64,000 bases of DNA, from contig CP092865.1 in the NCBI GenBank assembly GCA_030710605.1, positions 35,316,244 to 35,380,243 on the forward strand. Direction: 5' to 3'. The notes beneath the pieces are model-generated. The model was not told where the DNA came from, did not search any database, and saw only the letters and a list, made by a program, of their open reading frames with translations. The position numbers were made by a program, and so were the translations under genes. This DNA is from Cordylochernes scorpioides (taxonomy: Eukaryota; Arthropoda; Arachnida; Pseudoscorpiones; Chernetidae). This document shows, one piece after another, positions 11,881-21,038 of this stretch (position 1 is the first letter of the stretch; the number at the start of each line of letters is the position of its first letter).

Positions 11881-12346
11881 GATATTATTTCTATAATTGT
11901 AAACACAAAAGCGTTTTGATTTGTCACGTTTGGTGACAAGCGTTATGGGATTGACATAGGGAGATACAGAGGTTGTAATTATCCTGTGTTCAAGCATTTG
12001 TTCGATTTGTGTTTGTATTTCGAAAATCCGGTTATTGTATCTATTGATATTAAATCGAATGGTTTTTGGCGGACTTAGTAAAAATGTTATTCAATGATAT
12101 CAGGTTAGAATTGATTGAAATTGCGACTATCGACGTGAACAATGTATGGTTAAATGTGTCACAGGCGTGATGAAGGCGTCTTTGGCCTGAAAAGTTAAAG
12201 AGTTTTGTGGTGTGGCTCTGTGACACGAAGCGAAAAAATTGTAAATGAAAAGGTGTCACGAGAAGTCTTTGTTTGGTACAAAATCTAACCTGTTTTACTA
12301 TGAATAACAAATTTACTAAAGTCATGGGTGCTGGTTGTACGAACAT
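11880..12346 (-). pseudogene. Reverse transcriptase N-terminal remnant (Ty3/gypsy type)
   Basis: Reading the minus strand across two frames, 12080-11890 gives TIRFNINRYNNRIFEIQTQI, then EQMLEHRIITTSVSPYVNPI and LVTKRDKSKRFCV followed by YNYRNN. This is the classic start of a gypsy reverse transcriptase: linker helix, the SPYxxPI-type block, the lysine-rich KRD/KDGS position and a decayed VDYRxLN. The upstream frame (12050-12346) ends in a stop at the entry to this motif. The catalytic YxDD region is not visible further on. Confidence 0.7.
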
Positions 12347-12497
12347 ATCGATAATTTTTATATTGTTAGTGGATATGACACGTTTAATGTGAAAAAAATA
12401 TTTTGTGTGTGTGTGTTTAGTAGGGCGACGTAATGGAGCTTGTGTGGTTCGAACTTGGATTTGGGTGTTAAGTCGCGCACTAAAAATTTGTTGCCAA

Positions 12498-12809
12498 TTA
12501 GAAAAAGTGATGTGAGAGGGTGTTGTTTATTTTGTTAAGAGCGATTTGTCGATATTTAACTATGCATGTAAAAGGAAGGAGTGTAGTTATGTGGGAATTT
12601 AACGATTGGAATAGTTTTGGAAGGCTGTGACTTAGGTTATTTCTGTCCAAAGATATGAAAGAAAAGGACATAGGGGCGTTGAAAATGGGATTAAGAACAT
12701 TACAATAAGACCGAATAAGAGCGTTGGTGTTCACCACGTGTGAGCAACCCGTTCCAGGAGGGGAAAATTTAGTAAATGGGACAGTTGTATTAACCTGTCC
12801 ATGGGACAC
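12498..12809 (-). pseudogene. Probable pol linker between protease and RT
   Basis: A 103-codon minus-strand frame lies between the protease and reverse transcriptase remnants in the expected position. It has no motif I can name. Its assignment rests on position and strand only. Confidence 0.3.
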
Positions 12810-12821
12810 GTGTTGCTTGCA

Positions 12822-13225
12822 CTAGGTGAATTTGTATAAGGTAGTTGGTAGAGGTACATTATCTTGATACAGGAGTAGCTGAGAACAGTTTATAATTAGT
12901 AGAAATCGTTTTATAGAGTTAAGGGATAATATGATAAAAGGCAAGGGTGTATCGATGATATGGAATTTTAGATTCCGCGTTATGTTACTTATTTTTAAGA
13001 TCAAAAAGATATAATCTATGATGAAAATATTGTTAGCTATGGCATTAATAGTTAAGTTAAATGGGTGGACAGGCATTTTTCTTTTACAAACTGATTTCTA
13101 TTATTTTAACAGTATTCTGCCTAATTATAGCGATAGATGCTCTTGTATCAAGTAGTAGAGGTAGGTTTACATTATTGGACAGTTCTGCTCGAACGAGCAA
13201 TAGTTCAACAAAAATTATAGAAGAA
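12822..13225 (-). pseudogene. Retroviral-type aspartic protease remnant
   Basis: On the minus strand, 13200-13085 reads ELSNNVNLPLLLDTRASIAI, an aspartic protease active-site strand in which DTGAS has become DTRAS. After a stop, 13076-12822 continues with DTPLPFIILSLNSIKRFLLI and YQDNVPL. This resembles the C-terminal half of a gypsy protease, where a hydrophobic ILGxDFI-type motif precedes the end. The glycine-to-arginine change in the active loop would inactivate it. Confidence 0.65.
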
Positions 13226-13309
13226 GGAACCTACTGTGGTGCTGCTTTGTATGTCGGGACAGTCCTGGTCTTGCGCCATGGTTGGAGGTTCCTTGGGACA
13301 GTTAAGAGT

Positions 13310-13747
13310 TCACTGCTTGCGCTGGGCTCGTGGTTTAGAGATGGTCGGGGGACAGGTAACATACGCTCGCGTGTTGGTAACTCGGAGGGGCGCTTGCAGG
13401 AGGTTTGGTGGCTTTCTCAGTTTTGTAGAGTATTGTAGTTGGGCCCGATCTGCTTGGGCGTCGTAGTTGGTGAAGAAGCTCTGCGCCTCGTACGAACCAT
13501 CGTAGCGCGGTGGCTCCACATTTCGCGATAGTCCGTTCACGGCAGAAAACTGATGTCGCGTCCTGGTCAACCTCCCCAGGACATCTGACACCGGCGGCGG
13601 GGGCGTGACGTCCTGCTGGCTGGGGGCGATTTCCTGCGTCCTACCGAGGGTGGTTTCTTTCTTTGGAAAAGTGGTGTTTTCGCCACTTTCGGAGTCGGGA
13701 TCGGACTCCATTGGTTCCTTTGGATCCTCCTCTCTTCCCTGTTCCAT
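13310..13747 (-). pseudogene. Gag (capsid start) of the LTR element, truncated
   Basis: 145 codons from a methionine 80 bp inside the 5' LTR. The N-terminal half is acidic, Pro/Ser/Thr-rich and low complexity. The second half reads VEPPRYDGSYEAQSFFTNYD and AQADRAQLQYSTKLRKPPNL, the usual beginning of a Ty3/gypsy capsid (P-x-YDG, then an FF/F-aromatic helix). The frame then drifts and stops, with no Cys-His knuckle. Gag would package the element RNA; this product is incomplete. GC content is far higher than in the pol part. Confidence 0.75.
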
Positions 13748-13827
13748 CTTTCTGTACAGACAGTGGTCTATTTGCTTACTTGTACCTTGGCGTTCACTAT
13801 CCTGTCGACTCTTCGGACGGGGGAGTC

Positions 13828-14609
13828 TGTGATATCTTGGGACCTCTGGGACCAGTGTTACCTGATGCTAGACGAACCTCGATGTCAACTCTACCGTGCA
13901 GTCGTGGTGGAAGGCGACACAGCTGGGCCAAAGGTGAAATAAACAAACAGAGATTCCACTAAGAAGCGTCTGACGTCAAGAAGGAATGGGATGAGGGGAG
14001 AGAGAGATCTTTAGAGCAAGTGTTACCGTTGGGATCCAAGCGCAGACTGCCTAACCTAGGTTCTCGATTTAACACCAAGACCTTTCTTCTTTCTAATTGG
14101 TAGGAAGCTGTCACATGACCGTTTTCTATTGGTTGACCTATTTAGGTGATTCTTTCCTAATTGGTGGGACTATGTCACGTGGCCGTTGGCTATTGGTTGA
14201 CCTACTTAGGTATTGTCTTCTAATTGGTCTTTGCTGCTGCCTTTGACGGAAGATATCCGGCCTTGCCCAGGAAATACTGGCCGTTAAACTTAGCTTTTAT
14301 GGTTTCCGCAATCGTAAAATTGGCTGTAAATTTATTAATAGTGGTTCTAACTTTAAGCCTCTTTGCGAGGCCTTACTTCTACTCTCACCTAAGCCTGATT
14401 AGTTTTAACCTTAATTTTCTCCTGCTAGTCTCCATTCCTTCTATCTGTACAGTTGCTATACTTTATTAGATTCTTACGCGGTACAGATTGATGTTAGTTG
14501 AGGCTTGCTATTTGCAGTACATAAGAAGTTATATACAGTCATGGGGTGGAACATGTGGTAGTAGATATCTAGACTATTTACAACAATTCCATGGTCTTAA
14601 ATCATCACA
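13828..14609 (-). repeat. LTR (5' LTR in the minus-strand reading)
   Basis: Second 782-bp LTR, near identical to 8875-9656. On its gag side it abuts GACGGGGGAGTC (13816-13827, plus strand). Minus-strand CCAAT motifs in U3 fit transcription toward gag. Confidence 0.9.
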
Positions 14610-14716
14610 TATATATATGTTTATATATATATTTGTAAAGAAAGTTCGTTTGGTTTTATTCGACAATTTTATTTAGACAAAAAAAGCATTAATTATAACA
14701 ATTAATTAATAAATTA

Positions 14717-15005
14717 TGTATTCTCCGTCTTTATATACGACATCCTCCCAACCTTCGACTACTTTGTTGATGCCGTTCCGCCAAAAATCGCCCGGTCTGG
14801 TGTCGAAGAAGTTGTTGAGCCAGGTTTGAGGTCCTCTTCATCATCGATTGGTAGTGCCTCTCATATGGTTTGACACGGAGCGGAAAATGTGGTAATCGGT
14901 TGGTGCAAGGTCCGGAGAGTACGGCGTGTACTGTAGAACTTCCCATTCGAGTTCTTGTAGGACGGCTTTGACGAATTGTGTAACATGCGGGCTAGCGTTG
15001 TTGCG
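14717..15005 (-). pseudogene. Mariner transposase C-terminal fragment
   Basis: Reading the minus strand across frames gives a NARPH-like NNASPHVTQFVKAVLQELEW, then YSPDLAPTDYHIFRS (third catalytic aspartate region), then FFDTRPGDFWRNGINKVVEG and WEDVVYKDGEY. This is the C-terminal third of a mariner transposase of the Mos1/SETMAR sort, a different lineage from M1-M3. The upstream two-thirds are absent, replaced by an AT-rich join near 15005. Confidence 0.75.
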
Positions 15006-15061
15006 GCGTTATTAATTAATATATCAGTTATATACTGCTTTTGTTGCGATGTAAAAATATT

Positions 15062-15130
15062 TGGAGAGCCTGACTTCAGCAATTTGAACCCTTTCAATGG
15101 TTCCGCCAGTTTAATCAATCATACCGCTCT
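15062..15130 (+). repeat. Dispersed repeat E, diverged copy
   Basis: Shares GAACCCT, a GGTTCCGCCA block and TTTAATC spacing with the better copies at 18885-18997, 24809-24905 (complement) and 60103-60225 (complement). Strongly diverged. Confidence 0.4.
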
Positions 15131-16147
15131 ACTATTGTATTTTGCTGTTCTGCTTAAATATCCTCTGGCAATATAGAGGAATGCTTGGTAAAGGTTTTCT
15201 AGAGTAACTAGAATTTTTAATGGATTTGTGGAAATATTTTTGTTTAAATTCCTAAAAATAATCATAAAAGGACAATTTATAATTTTATAGGTATCATCTA
15301 CCTGTGAAAGAGCTCGTTCCTTTTTCTCTGTATTGAATATCTAAGGCGCACAAGTATTTCTTTGAATATTTGTATTTATTGATATAATTCACTCTGGAAT
15401 AAACTCATACTGTACAACTCCTTGGAAGTAAAATAACAATAAACATTTTCTTTTTAATCTAACAAGACAAACTTTTTTCTTCCAAGGAGAATTCGGAGTG
15501 TGCCATTTAAGTGATTTTTTCTTTGTGGATAATAAAGATAGCATCAAGTTTCACCACAGTTATTATAATTTTAAAAAATCTCGGTTATAAATTGCACTTT
15601 CAATTAAATCACAAAAATTACTCATCTGTTATGTTTTTGTTGTAAGGATAGATGTGATGGAACAAAGTAACTACAAAGTTTTTTTTTTACGTTTAAATGT
15701 TCATAAATTATGCATTGGCAGCTACTATATGAAATTCCAAATATTTCCGATTTCGTTTCAATAGTTATTTTACTATCAGTATAAATTAAATCACTAACCT
15801 GCTGGATGTGGTTCTCCATGGTCGAAGTTGAGTGGCTCCCTGACCATGATCGTTCTCGATACTCTGACAGCCATCTTTAAATCTATTGTTCCTGGAAATG
15901 TGTGTGTGTGTACTTGAGTATTGAAATTGTTCCACCCCATACGCTTCCTTTAACAGTTCTAATATCTCAAAGTAAAATATTTATTTAATAAAAAAAAAAA
16001 CATTATGTTGGCTTTTTGTTCAAAAGCCAACAATACAAATCCGACGTGAGCGATGAACAAAGAACCTTTATCTTCCTTCAATGAGATTTACGCATACGTT
16101 ATTACCAGTGTTGCCAGTCTTATATGTTGTTTACTCTTCATTTTAAA
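15131..16147. other. AT-rich DNA, no gene seen
   Basis: No motif or convincing frame. A 65-codon minus-strand frame at 15622-15819 has no recognisable features. Confidence 0.4.
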
Positions 16148-16369
16148 CTAGCCGAATGACCCGGGAAACGCCCGGGTTTTATCCGATTAAATGTATTTAT
16201 TCAAATACTATTCGTTACAATTATAAATTGGATGTCACTCTCGTGGAACGTCTCGCTCCAAACTTTGTGTGTTTTTAAAATATAAAAATGAAAATGTAAA
16301 TTTTCACAACGACATTTGAAAATTGTATTATTCAGGTTTATTTATATGAATATGGTAATTTAAGCCAAC

Positions 16370-17285
16370 AACACCATATTGTATATAACTTATAACAGGA
16401 TTTTCATGTTGTATAATAGAAACACATCTGTAAATAATTATACGCATGATTGACATGTGTCCTTACATCATCATATGTAATGTACTTTGTACAAACTGAG
16501 GTTAAATAAATAAAACTCTAAGAAAAAGTCATCTCCTTATCGTGCAACTGAAAGTTGCTGATGGCTGGCGCCATCTATCGGAATAAATATCAACTATTCT
16601 CGTTGATATTTATTCCGATGGATGGCGCCAGCCATCAGCAACTTTCAGTTGCACGATAAGGAGATGCCTTTTTCTTAATTTATGCACCTTATCCCAGTAC
16701 AATATTACATTTGTACTATTTTTTCAAATAAAACTCTGTAATAGATTAAGAGTTGAGCTAAAGAGATAGAAGTCAAAAAAACGTCTAAATTCGATATAGA
16801 TGGAAGTCACAAAACAATATCTAAAGATAGATTGGAAACTGTCAGGACGGCGCCAGTTTAGAATTTTGCCAGACGATCCACACTCGTCACATCTGGTGAA
16901 CTTGACAGTCACTACACCATCTGCGTTAGTCCTCGTCGGTTGTACCCCAGGTCCACCTCATCCACCATGTAGACCAGTAAGAATTCATCTATCTCTCCAT
17001 CTTTCGCTCCTAGCTCAACTTTTATCTGTTCACGGAACTTTCTTAGTGCAACTGTGTCTTCGTTTTTTGTGTATGGACATTCCCAAGCTTTCCACTCTGC
17101 CTCGACCACGACTGCCTGTACTTTGTGAGAACTGCAAAAGGTCTTACAAGGTGCAGAGAGGTACTGGAAAACTCCTTATCCTGACTGTTCCTCTAGGTCA
17201 ACACAGTATAGAGAGAGTCAACAGGATCTCACCACATTTTAAGTGGACAGGATTCTACAAGAGGCTACCAGACCTCATCACATGA
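16370..17285 (-). repeat. Dispersed element D, copy 1
   Basis: Shares long blocks with 57236-57960: TTGTATATAA, GTACTTTGTACAAACTGAGG, a run through GATTAAGAGTTGAGCTAAAG, and a coding-like part. On the minus strand 16912-17109 reads EAEWKAWECPYTKNEDTVAL, then KFREQIKVELGAKDGEIDEF and LLVYMVDEVDL. The second copy has recognisably the same peptide with breaks. I do not recognise the protein. It may come from the gag or an accessory frame of a retroelement. A ribozyme repeat sits inside this copy. Confidence 0.5.
16520..16724. mobile_element. Fold-back ribozyme-family A insertion
   Basis: Arms of about 60 bp (16530-16595 and 16602-16668, sharing GTTGCTGATGGCTGGCGCCA and its complement) make a near-perfect palindrome around TATTCTC. 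The right side continues with the family A block (GGAGATGCCTTTTTCTTAAT and CAGTACAATATTACATTTG) seen at 27401-27480 and 54680-54745. The host sequence AATAAAACTCT occurs on both sides (16508-16519, 16725-16736) but once in the homologous D copy at 57370, so it is an 11-12 bp target duplication. No hammerhead core remains. Confidence 0.65.
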
Positions 17286-17709
17286 ATATATTTAAAATTT
17301 GATATATATACAAAAAATGATAGCAAGTGATTTCTTGCCCCTACGCTTTCATTACGTCACTCAAGGTCACTATCCAATCCCCGTCGCGCCGTGGAGGTCT
17401 CCACGTGGCCGTTTACTTCTCGAAGTTTCTGCAGTGAGGCGCTTGTTGCAAGTGAAATAGGGAAAATTTGTTATCAACTCCAAGGATATTCGAGGTAGAA
17501 GCATGAAAATTTGCCTATAAGTTTTTCCAGATTCAACTCTATATACTGTTAAAATATCAGCTAGATTAGTTACGTATTGTGGAGGTGTATAGCCGACAAA
17601 CATACATACACTGACTTTTATAAATATGGAGATTATCTACATAAGGTGTTTACAGCTATTTGTATGCAGACTTAACGCGGGCTTTCACGACCTCTGAATA
17701 GAAAAATAA

Positions 17710-17851
17710 CTGTAAGAACCCTATGTATTTGATTTTAACTCTAGTACTGTTGGCGAACTGTAAGAACCCTATGTATTTGATTTTAACTCTAGTACTGTTG
17801 GCGAACTGTAAGAACCCTATGCATTTGATTTTAACTCTAATACTGTTGGCG
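17710..17851 (+). repeat. 48-bp tandem repeat, three units
   Basis: Units start at 17710, 17758 and 17806 with CTGTAAGAACCCTATG. Units 1 and 2 are identical; unit 3 has two changes and a different end. Because 48 is a multiple of three the array stays open in one frame and gives a repeated hydrophobic peptide, which I take to be accidental. Confidence 0.9.
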
Positions 17852-17990
17852 ATTTATTATAGAGTATTTTCTCTCGTAAAAGGACTCTCATGCCAGAAAC
17901 TAGAGATTTATAAATTAATTTTTTCTTAAAGAAACTTATCCCCAGAAGCTGATATTTTCAACTTGATAAAAAGTTTTATTTAGTAACATA
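17852..17990 (+). repeat. Dispersed repeat shared with 40560-40690
   Basis: AAACTAGAGATTTATAAATT, then AAAGAAACTTATCCCC and CTGATATT correspond to the block at 40600-40660 (AATCTAGAGATTTGTGAATT, AAAGAAACGTATCCCC). Unknown family; no coding sequence. Confidence 0.4.
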
Positions 17991-18884
17991 TCGACGCACT
18001 GGTTAGATCGCAGTTGTAAAGTGTGTGCGTCGTGCTTGTGTATTGTGTGCGATTTTCATAGTTTTATTCGATTTATTTCCACATTTGAGAAACATTTTGC
18101 TGCTCCAGCCATTGGAAATTTCTTTATTTCTCATTATTATATTACTTATTGAGAATTTTTAAAGATTATTGTTTCTTTGCATATTTTAATTATCCGCGAA
18201 TAAGAGAAATTCTTTATCGAAAGTAAAATAAAAACCTTTAACAAAATACAAGATTTTTAGAATGTTTTTATTTTATAGTTCAACATTTATTCAAAATAAT
18301 TCTAAAAGTATGTGGCGCGCGTATGAATAATAATAATTTGAAAATGAAATACCGGCCAACGTTCATATTATAAGGAATTGTTATTTCAAAAGTGAACCCC
18401 TTTTACATATGCCGAAATATTAATACATAGAGCTAATGAGATAAATGTAGGCACGAAACAAGATTCAACCCAGCACAACTTTCGAACATATTTATTCCAG
18501 CGAATGCGTTGGTGTCAATTGACCTAATCTTTCTTTTTTTTGGTTAGGTTCTAATATACCTTATTACGTATATCAGTTATGTTATAGTAAACGACTAAGT
18601 AAATTTCTATTTTCATGTTAACAAATATTTTATTTCTATTTGAAATTACCCCTCGAACAGATAAAAATGACTTCTTTACTTTTAAATATTTTGTGCCTTT
18701 TACGCGTTTAATGTGTGTCAATTCTGACAAATTAAATTACCGATTCATCATGAAAATAAGAATTTTCGTCTGACCGAGATGTTAAGTTGAAATGTGAATT
18801 CTGGACAAGTAACGTCCATATTTAATACCTTTATAAGGCAATAATGCGACTTCTATAGATAAGAAATCAAATTATTAAAGCACG
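17991..18884. other. AT-rich DNA, no gene seen
   Basis: No coding frame, RNA gene or transposon end recognised. Confidence 0.4.
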
Positions 18885-18997
18885 AACTATTCTTTTACAC
18901 ATAAAACAAATTTATACTATCCTTACTGCGATGAAAAAAAATTGAGAGAGCTTGGCTCATCAGTAGTGAACCCTCCCAGCGGTTTCGCTAATTTAAT
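18885..18997 (-). repeat. Dispersed repeat E (good copy)
   Basis: Matches the complement of 60103-60225 over about 110 bp, through ATCCTTACTGCGATGAAAAA and CCCTCCCAGCGGTTTCGC. On the minus strand it contains AGCGAAACCGCTGGGAGG followed by GTTCACTACTGATGAGCC. That places hammerhead-like GAAAC and CTGATGA boxes in permuted order (see findings). Confidence 0.6.
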
Positions 18998-19002
18998 CTA
19001 CT

Positions 19003-19150
19003 GTTGGCTTCCGTAGGCGTCTCTTACTGGGAAAAAGAAAAAAGGGATTCAATTTAATTATAAACTAATACATGCATTTATTTAAGCAGCGACCCGCTCC
19101 AACACAATAGTTACAAAAGAAACAAGCGAGTGGGGGGAACAACAAAAACA
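19003..19150 (+). repeat. Dispersed repeat R, copy 1
   Basis: TTGGCTTCCGTAGGCGTCTC, ACTGGGAAAAAGAAA and GCGACCCGCTCCAACACAAT are repeated at 48398-48545 in the same order. Both copies end in a G-run inside GCGAGTGGGG. Unknown family; no coding evidence. Confidence 0.6.
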
Positions 19151-20807
19151 AAGTCCGCAGCGTAGTGGTGGTGTGACGTCAGCGTCGGTGTATCCCTTTT
19201 TTTCTGGGGAGCTCGGCTTCCATATTCTGTTTATTATATTCCGTTTGTCTGCGGCTCTCTGGTCGGGATGGCGTCTACACTACCAGATACACTTTTTAAA
19301 GACCTTTATACCAATAGTATATATTATCATATAAAGATGCATATAGATTCTCGTTCTATGCCAATTTTCCTTAATATTCTGTTCGTTTCAGTTCAGTGGC
19401 TAAATTTACATTTGTTTCATTTTTGAAATTGAAGGAATTGTTATATTTAATATAGATATATAGACATTTGCCTATATATTATTAAATTAAGTGTGTCCCG
19501 TCAAAATAATTAGATTATTTAACAAAAATAATTAAATTTATTAGTTTCTAAAATTATTTTATATATGTTCATAAACACACAAACGCCTTTGTAATTAATT
19601 TATAAACAGAAGAAATACATTTAGCACTATCTGTTTTGACGTCTATCAAAAACTATTGAAATAATATCTATGCTCATATTTTTATAATATTCATTAATAT
19701 AATAAATGTCTAAATGGTATTAGTCAATGTGTGGTGGGTGTAAAACTGTTTATTTTTATCTCAAACGATCAATGCTATCAACATTTTTATAAAATAAAAT
19801 CCTTAAATTATAGAGCGAGACGATGTTTAAAGATGGCGGTGTACGGGTGTGTGACAGACGATGAATAAATAGGAGTAGAGTAGTTTAAATTGGAATGAAA
19901 TCAATCCGGCCAAGAATTGCAGCAGGGCAGATTAATTGCAAACATTCCTGCCAAGTGGAAGTGGTGCGCCGTCTGATGAAGTCCCATGGGGGAGGGGGGG
20001 GGGGGGGGGGATGAATGCATTATTAACCAATTAAGGACCACACGAACTGCATGCGTGCTTCGCCTCGTTCTCCTTGCCTCATTAGACTAAAAGGAATCCT
20101 AAAATTAATAAAGTACGGAGTTCAAGATTGACCCCCACACTGCCATTTTCTAGAAATTCGCGACAGTTTAAGTGCCAAGATTCAATTTTTATTTTTACAA
20201 TGTGGTGTCGATTTAGGTAGCCAATACTTAGTTTAGGATTAATTTGCCTAGCCAGTTTTAAAATATATTTTGAACTTCCTCTCTACATATACAATCCCTA
20301 ATTATACACCTCATCCAGTAGTTTCGTCGAAGACCCCCAAACAATGTTCCAATCATCTCCGCTATCATAAATAAATGTTTAAATAGGATTTTTCTCTCAA
20401 AATTTTAGGATGGGGAAAATGCAATGCTTCATTAAAGGTGAATCTGGGATCCATTTTCTGACCAACTCGACCATGATGATGGAAAATTAAAAGAATCCAC
20501 TTTCAAGGTAGCAATTTAAGTGTCTTGGGTCTATTTATTTTCCATATAGAGAGATAAAATGGTATCATTTATTATATATATATATTTATATGATGAATAT
20601 ATTTTGTGTTTAGTATTATTTGGAAGATTTAGGTTTCAAAAGTAAACATTTTTATAAATTTAAATCGTAATTACTATTCGGATGTTATTGATTTTATACA
20701 TTTTATCATTTTTGCACAAGTTCATCAGGGCTCACAGGTAACAAAAAGTGTTCCGTGAAATTTCAATAGTTTTATTTGCGCTCTTATTTGTTGCCCTCAA
20801 ATGTTAC
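19151..20807. other. Gene-free region with a G17 tract
   Basis: No coding or transposon motif recognised. Bases 19994-20010 are a pure run of 17 G preceded by GGGGGA. A (TA)n run is at 20570-20590. Confidence 0.45.
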
Positions 20808-21038
20808 TTAGTTTTTACCACTACGCGAAGTATCTTCGCACTTGATTTCGAGAGTGTCACCTTCGGGTAAAACGATGCCGTATATGCAATCTGTTACGCA
20901 TCACCAAACCCATGAAGTATCAACTTTATATAATTCGCTATAGCCACACATTTTGGGATCCAAATGTTCTCCAACGATAGAAGAACCTGGTTTATCAAAT
21001 ACCATTTTATAAACCAAACCTTCACCGTTCTTAAAATT
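20808..21038 (-). pseudogene. Unrecognised Cys-containing coding remnant or exon
   Basis: On the minus strand a single frame from 21038 to a TAA at 20808-20810 reads with protein-like composition and one internal TGA: NDNFKNGEGLVYKMVFDKPG, then GEHLDPKMCGYSELYKVD, then TSWVW, stop, CVTDCIYGIVLPEGDTLEIK and CEDTSRSGKN. Four cysteines are spaced as C, about 17 residues, C-x3-C, then about 15 residues, C. The stop is one transition from an arginine codon (CGA to TGA). The frame begins right after a TAG, which could be a splice acceptor (GGGTAG/AAC), but no clear pyrimidine tract precedes it. This could be the last exon of a small extracellular-type protein, or a processed pseudogene. Confidence 0.5.

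Larger units (their letters stand above)
8875..14609 (-). mobile_element. Ty3/gypsy-like LTR retrotransposon, decayed inside
   Basis: Two direct 782-bp repeats (8875-9656 and 13828-14609), each beginning TGTGAT and ending ATCACA, enclose 4171 bp. The flanks are TA-rich on both sides, consistent with a short target duplication that cannot be delimited. Gag, aspartic protease and reverse transcriptase remnants lie in that order on the minus strand, so transcription runs from the 13828-14609 LTR leftward. I cannot recognise RNase H or integrase in the leftmost 2.2 kb. No clear TGG-type primer binding site is seen next to the upstream LTR. Oddly, the opposite junction (9659) has TGGCCCCGGATG. Confidence 0.85.
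16148..17646 (-). mobile_element. Non-autonomous Helitron with nested insertions
   Basis: The left end, read on the minus strand, is a Helitron 3' terminus: hairpin CCCGGGCGTTTCCCGGG, about 11 bases, then CTAG at 16148-16151. The right portion (17290-17646) matches the 5' segment of the Helitron at 34094-34816 (TATAAAAGTCAGTGTATG, then CGGCTATACACC). Between them lie repeat D and a fold-back ribozyme repeat. Rolling-circle Helitrons insert between A and T and leave no target duplication. No Rep/helicase is encoded. The 5' base is approximate. Confidence 0.65.

Noticed and set aside
13061..13962. Plus-strand frames in the gag region
   Set aside because: The opposite strand has clear gag and protease motifs in the correct order; the plus frames are shadows.
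17723..17929. Small protein with three 16-residue hydrophobic repeats
   Set aside because: It is the forced translation of a 48-bp tandem DNA repeat; 48 is divisible by three and there is no other coding evidence.
20890..20910. TGA in the 20808-21038 frame as a selenocysteine codon
   Set aside because: No supporting SECIS-like structure was identified, and a CGA to TGA decay is simpler.
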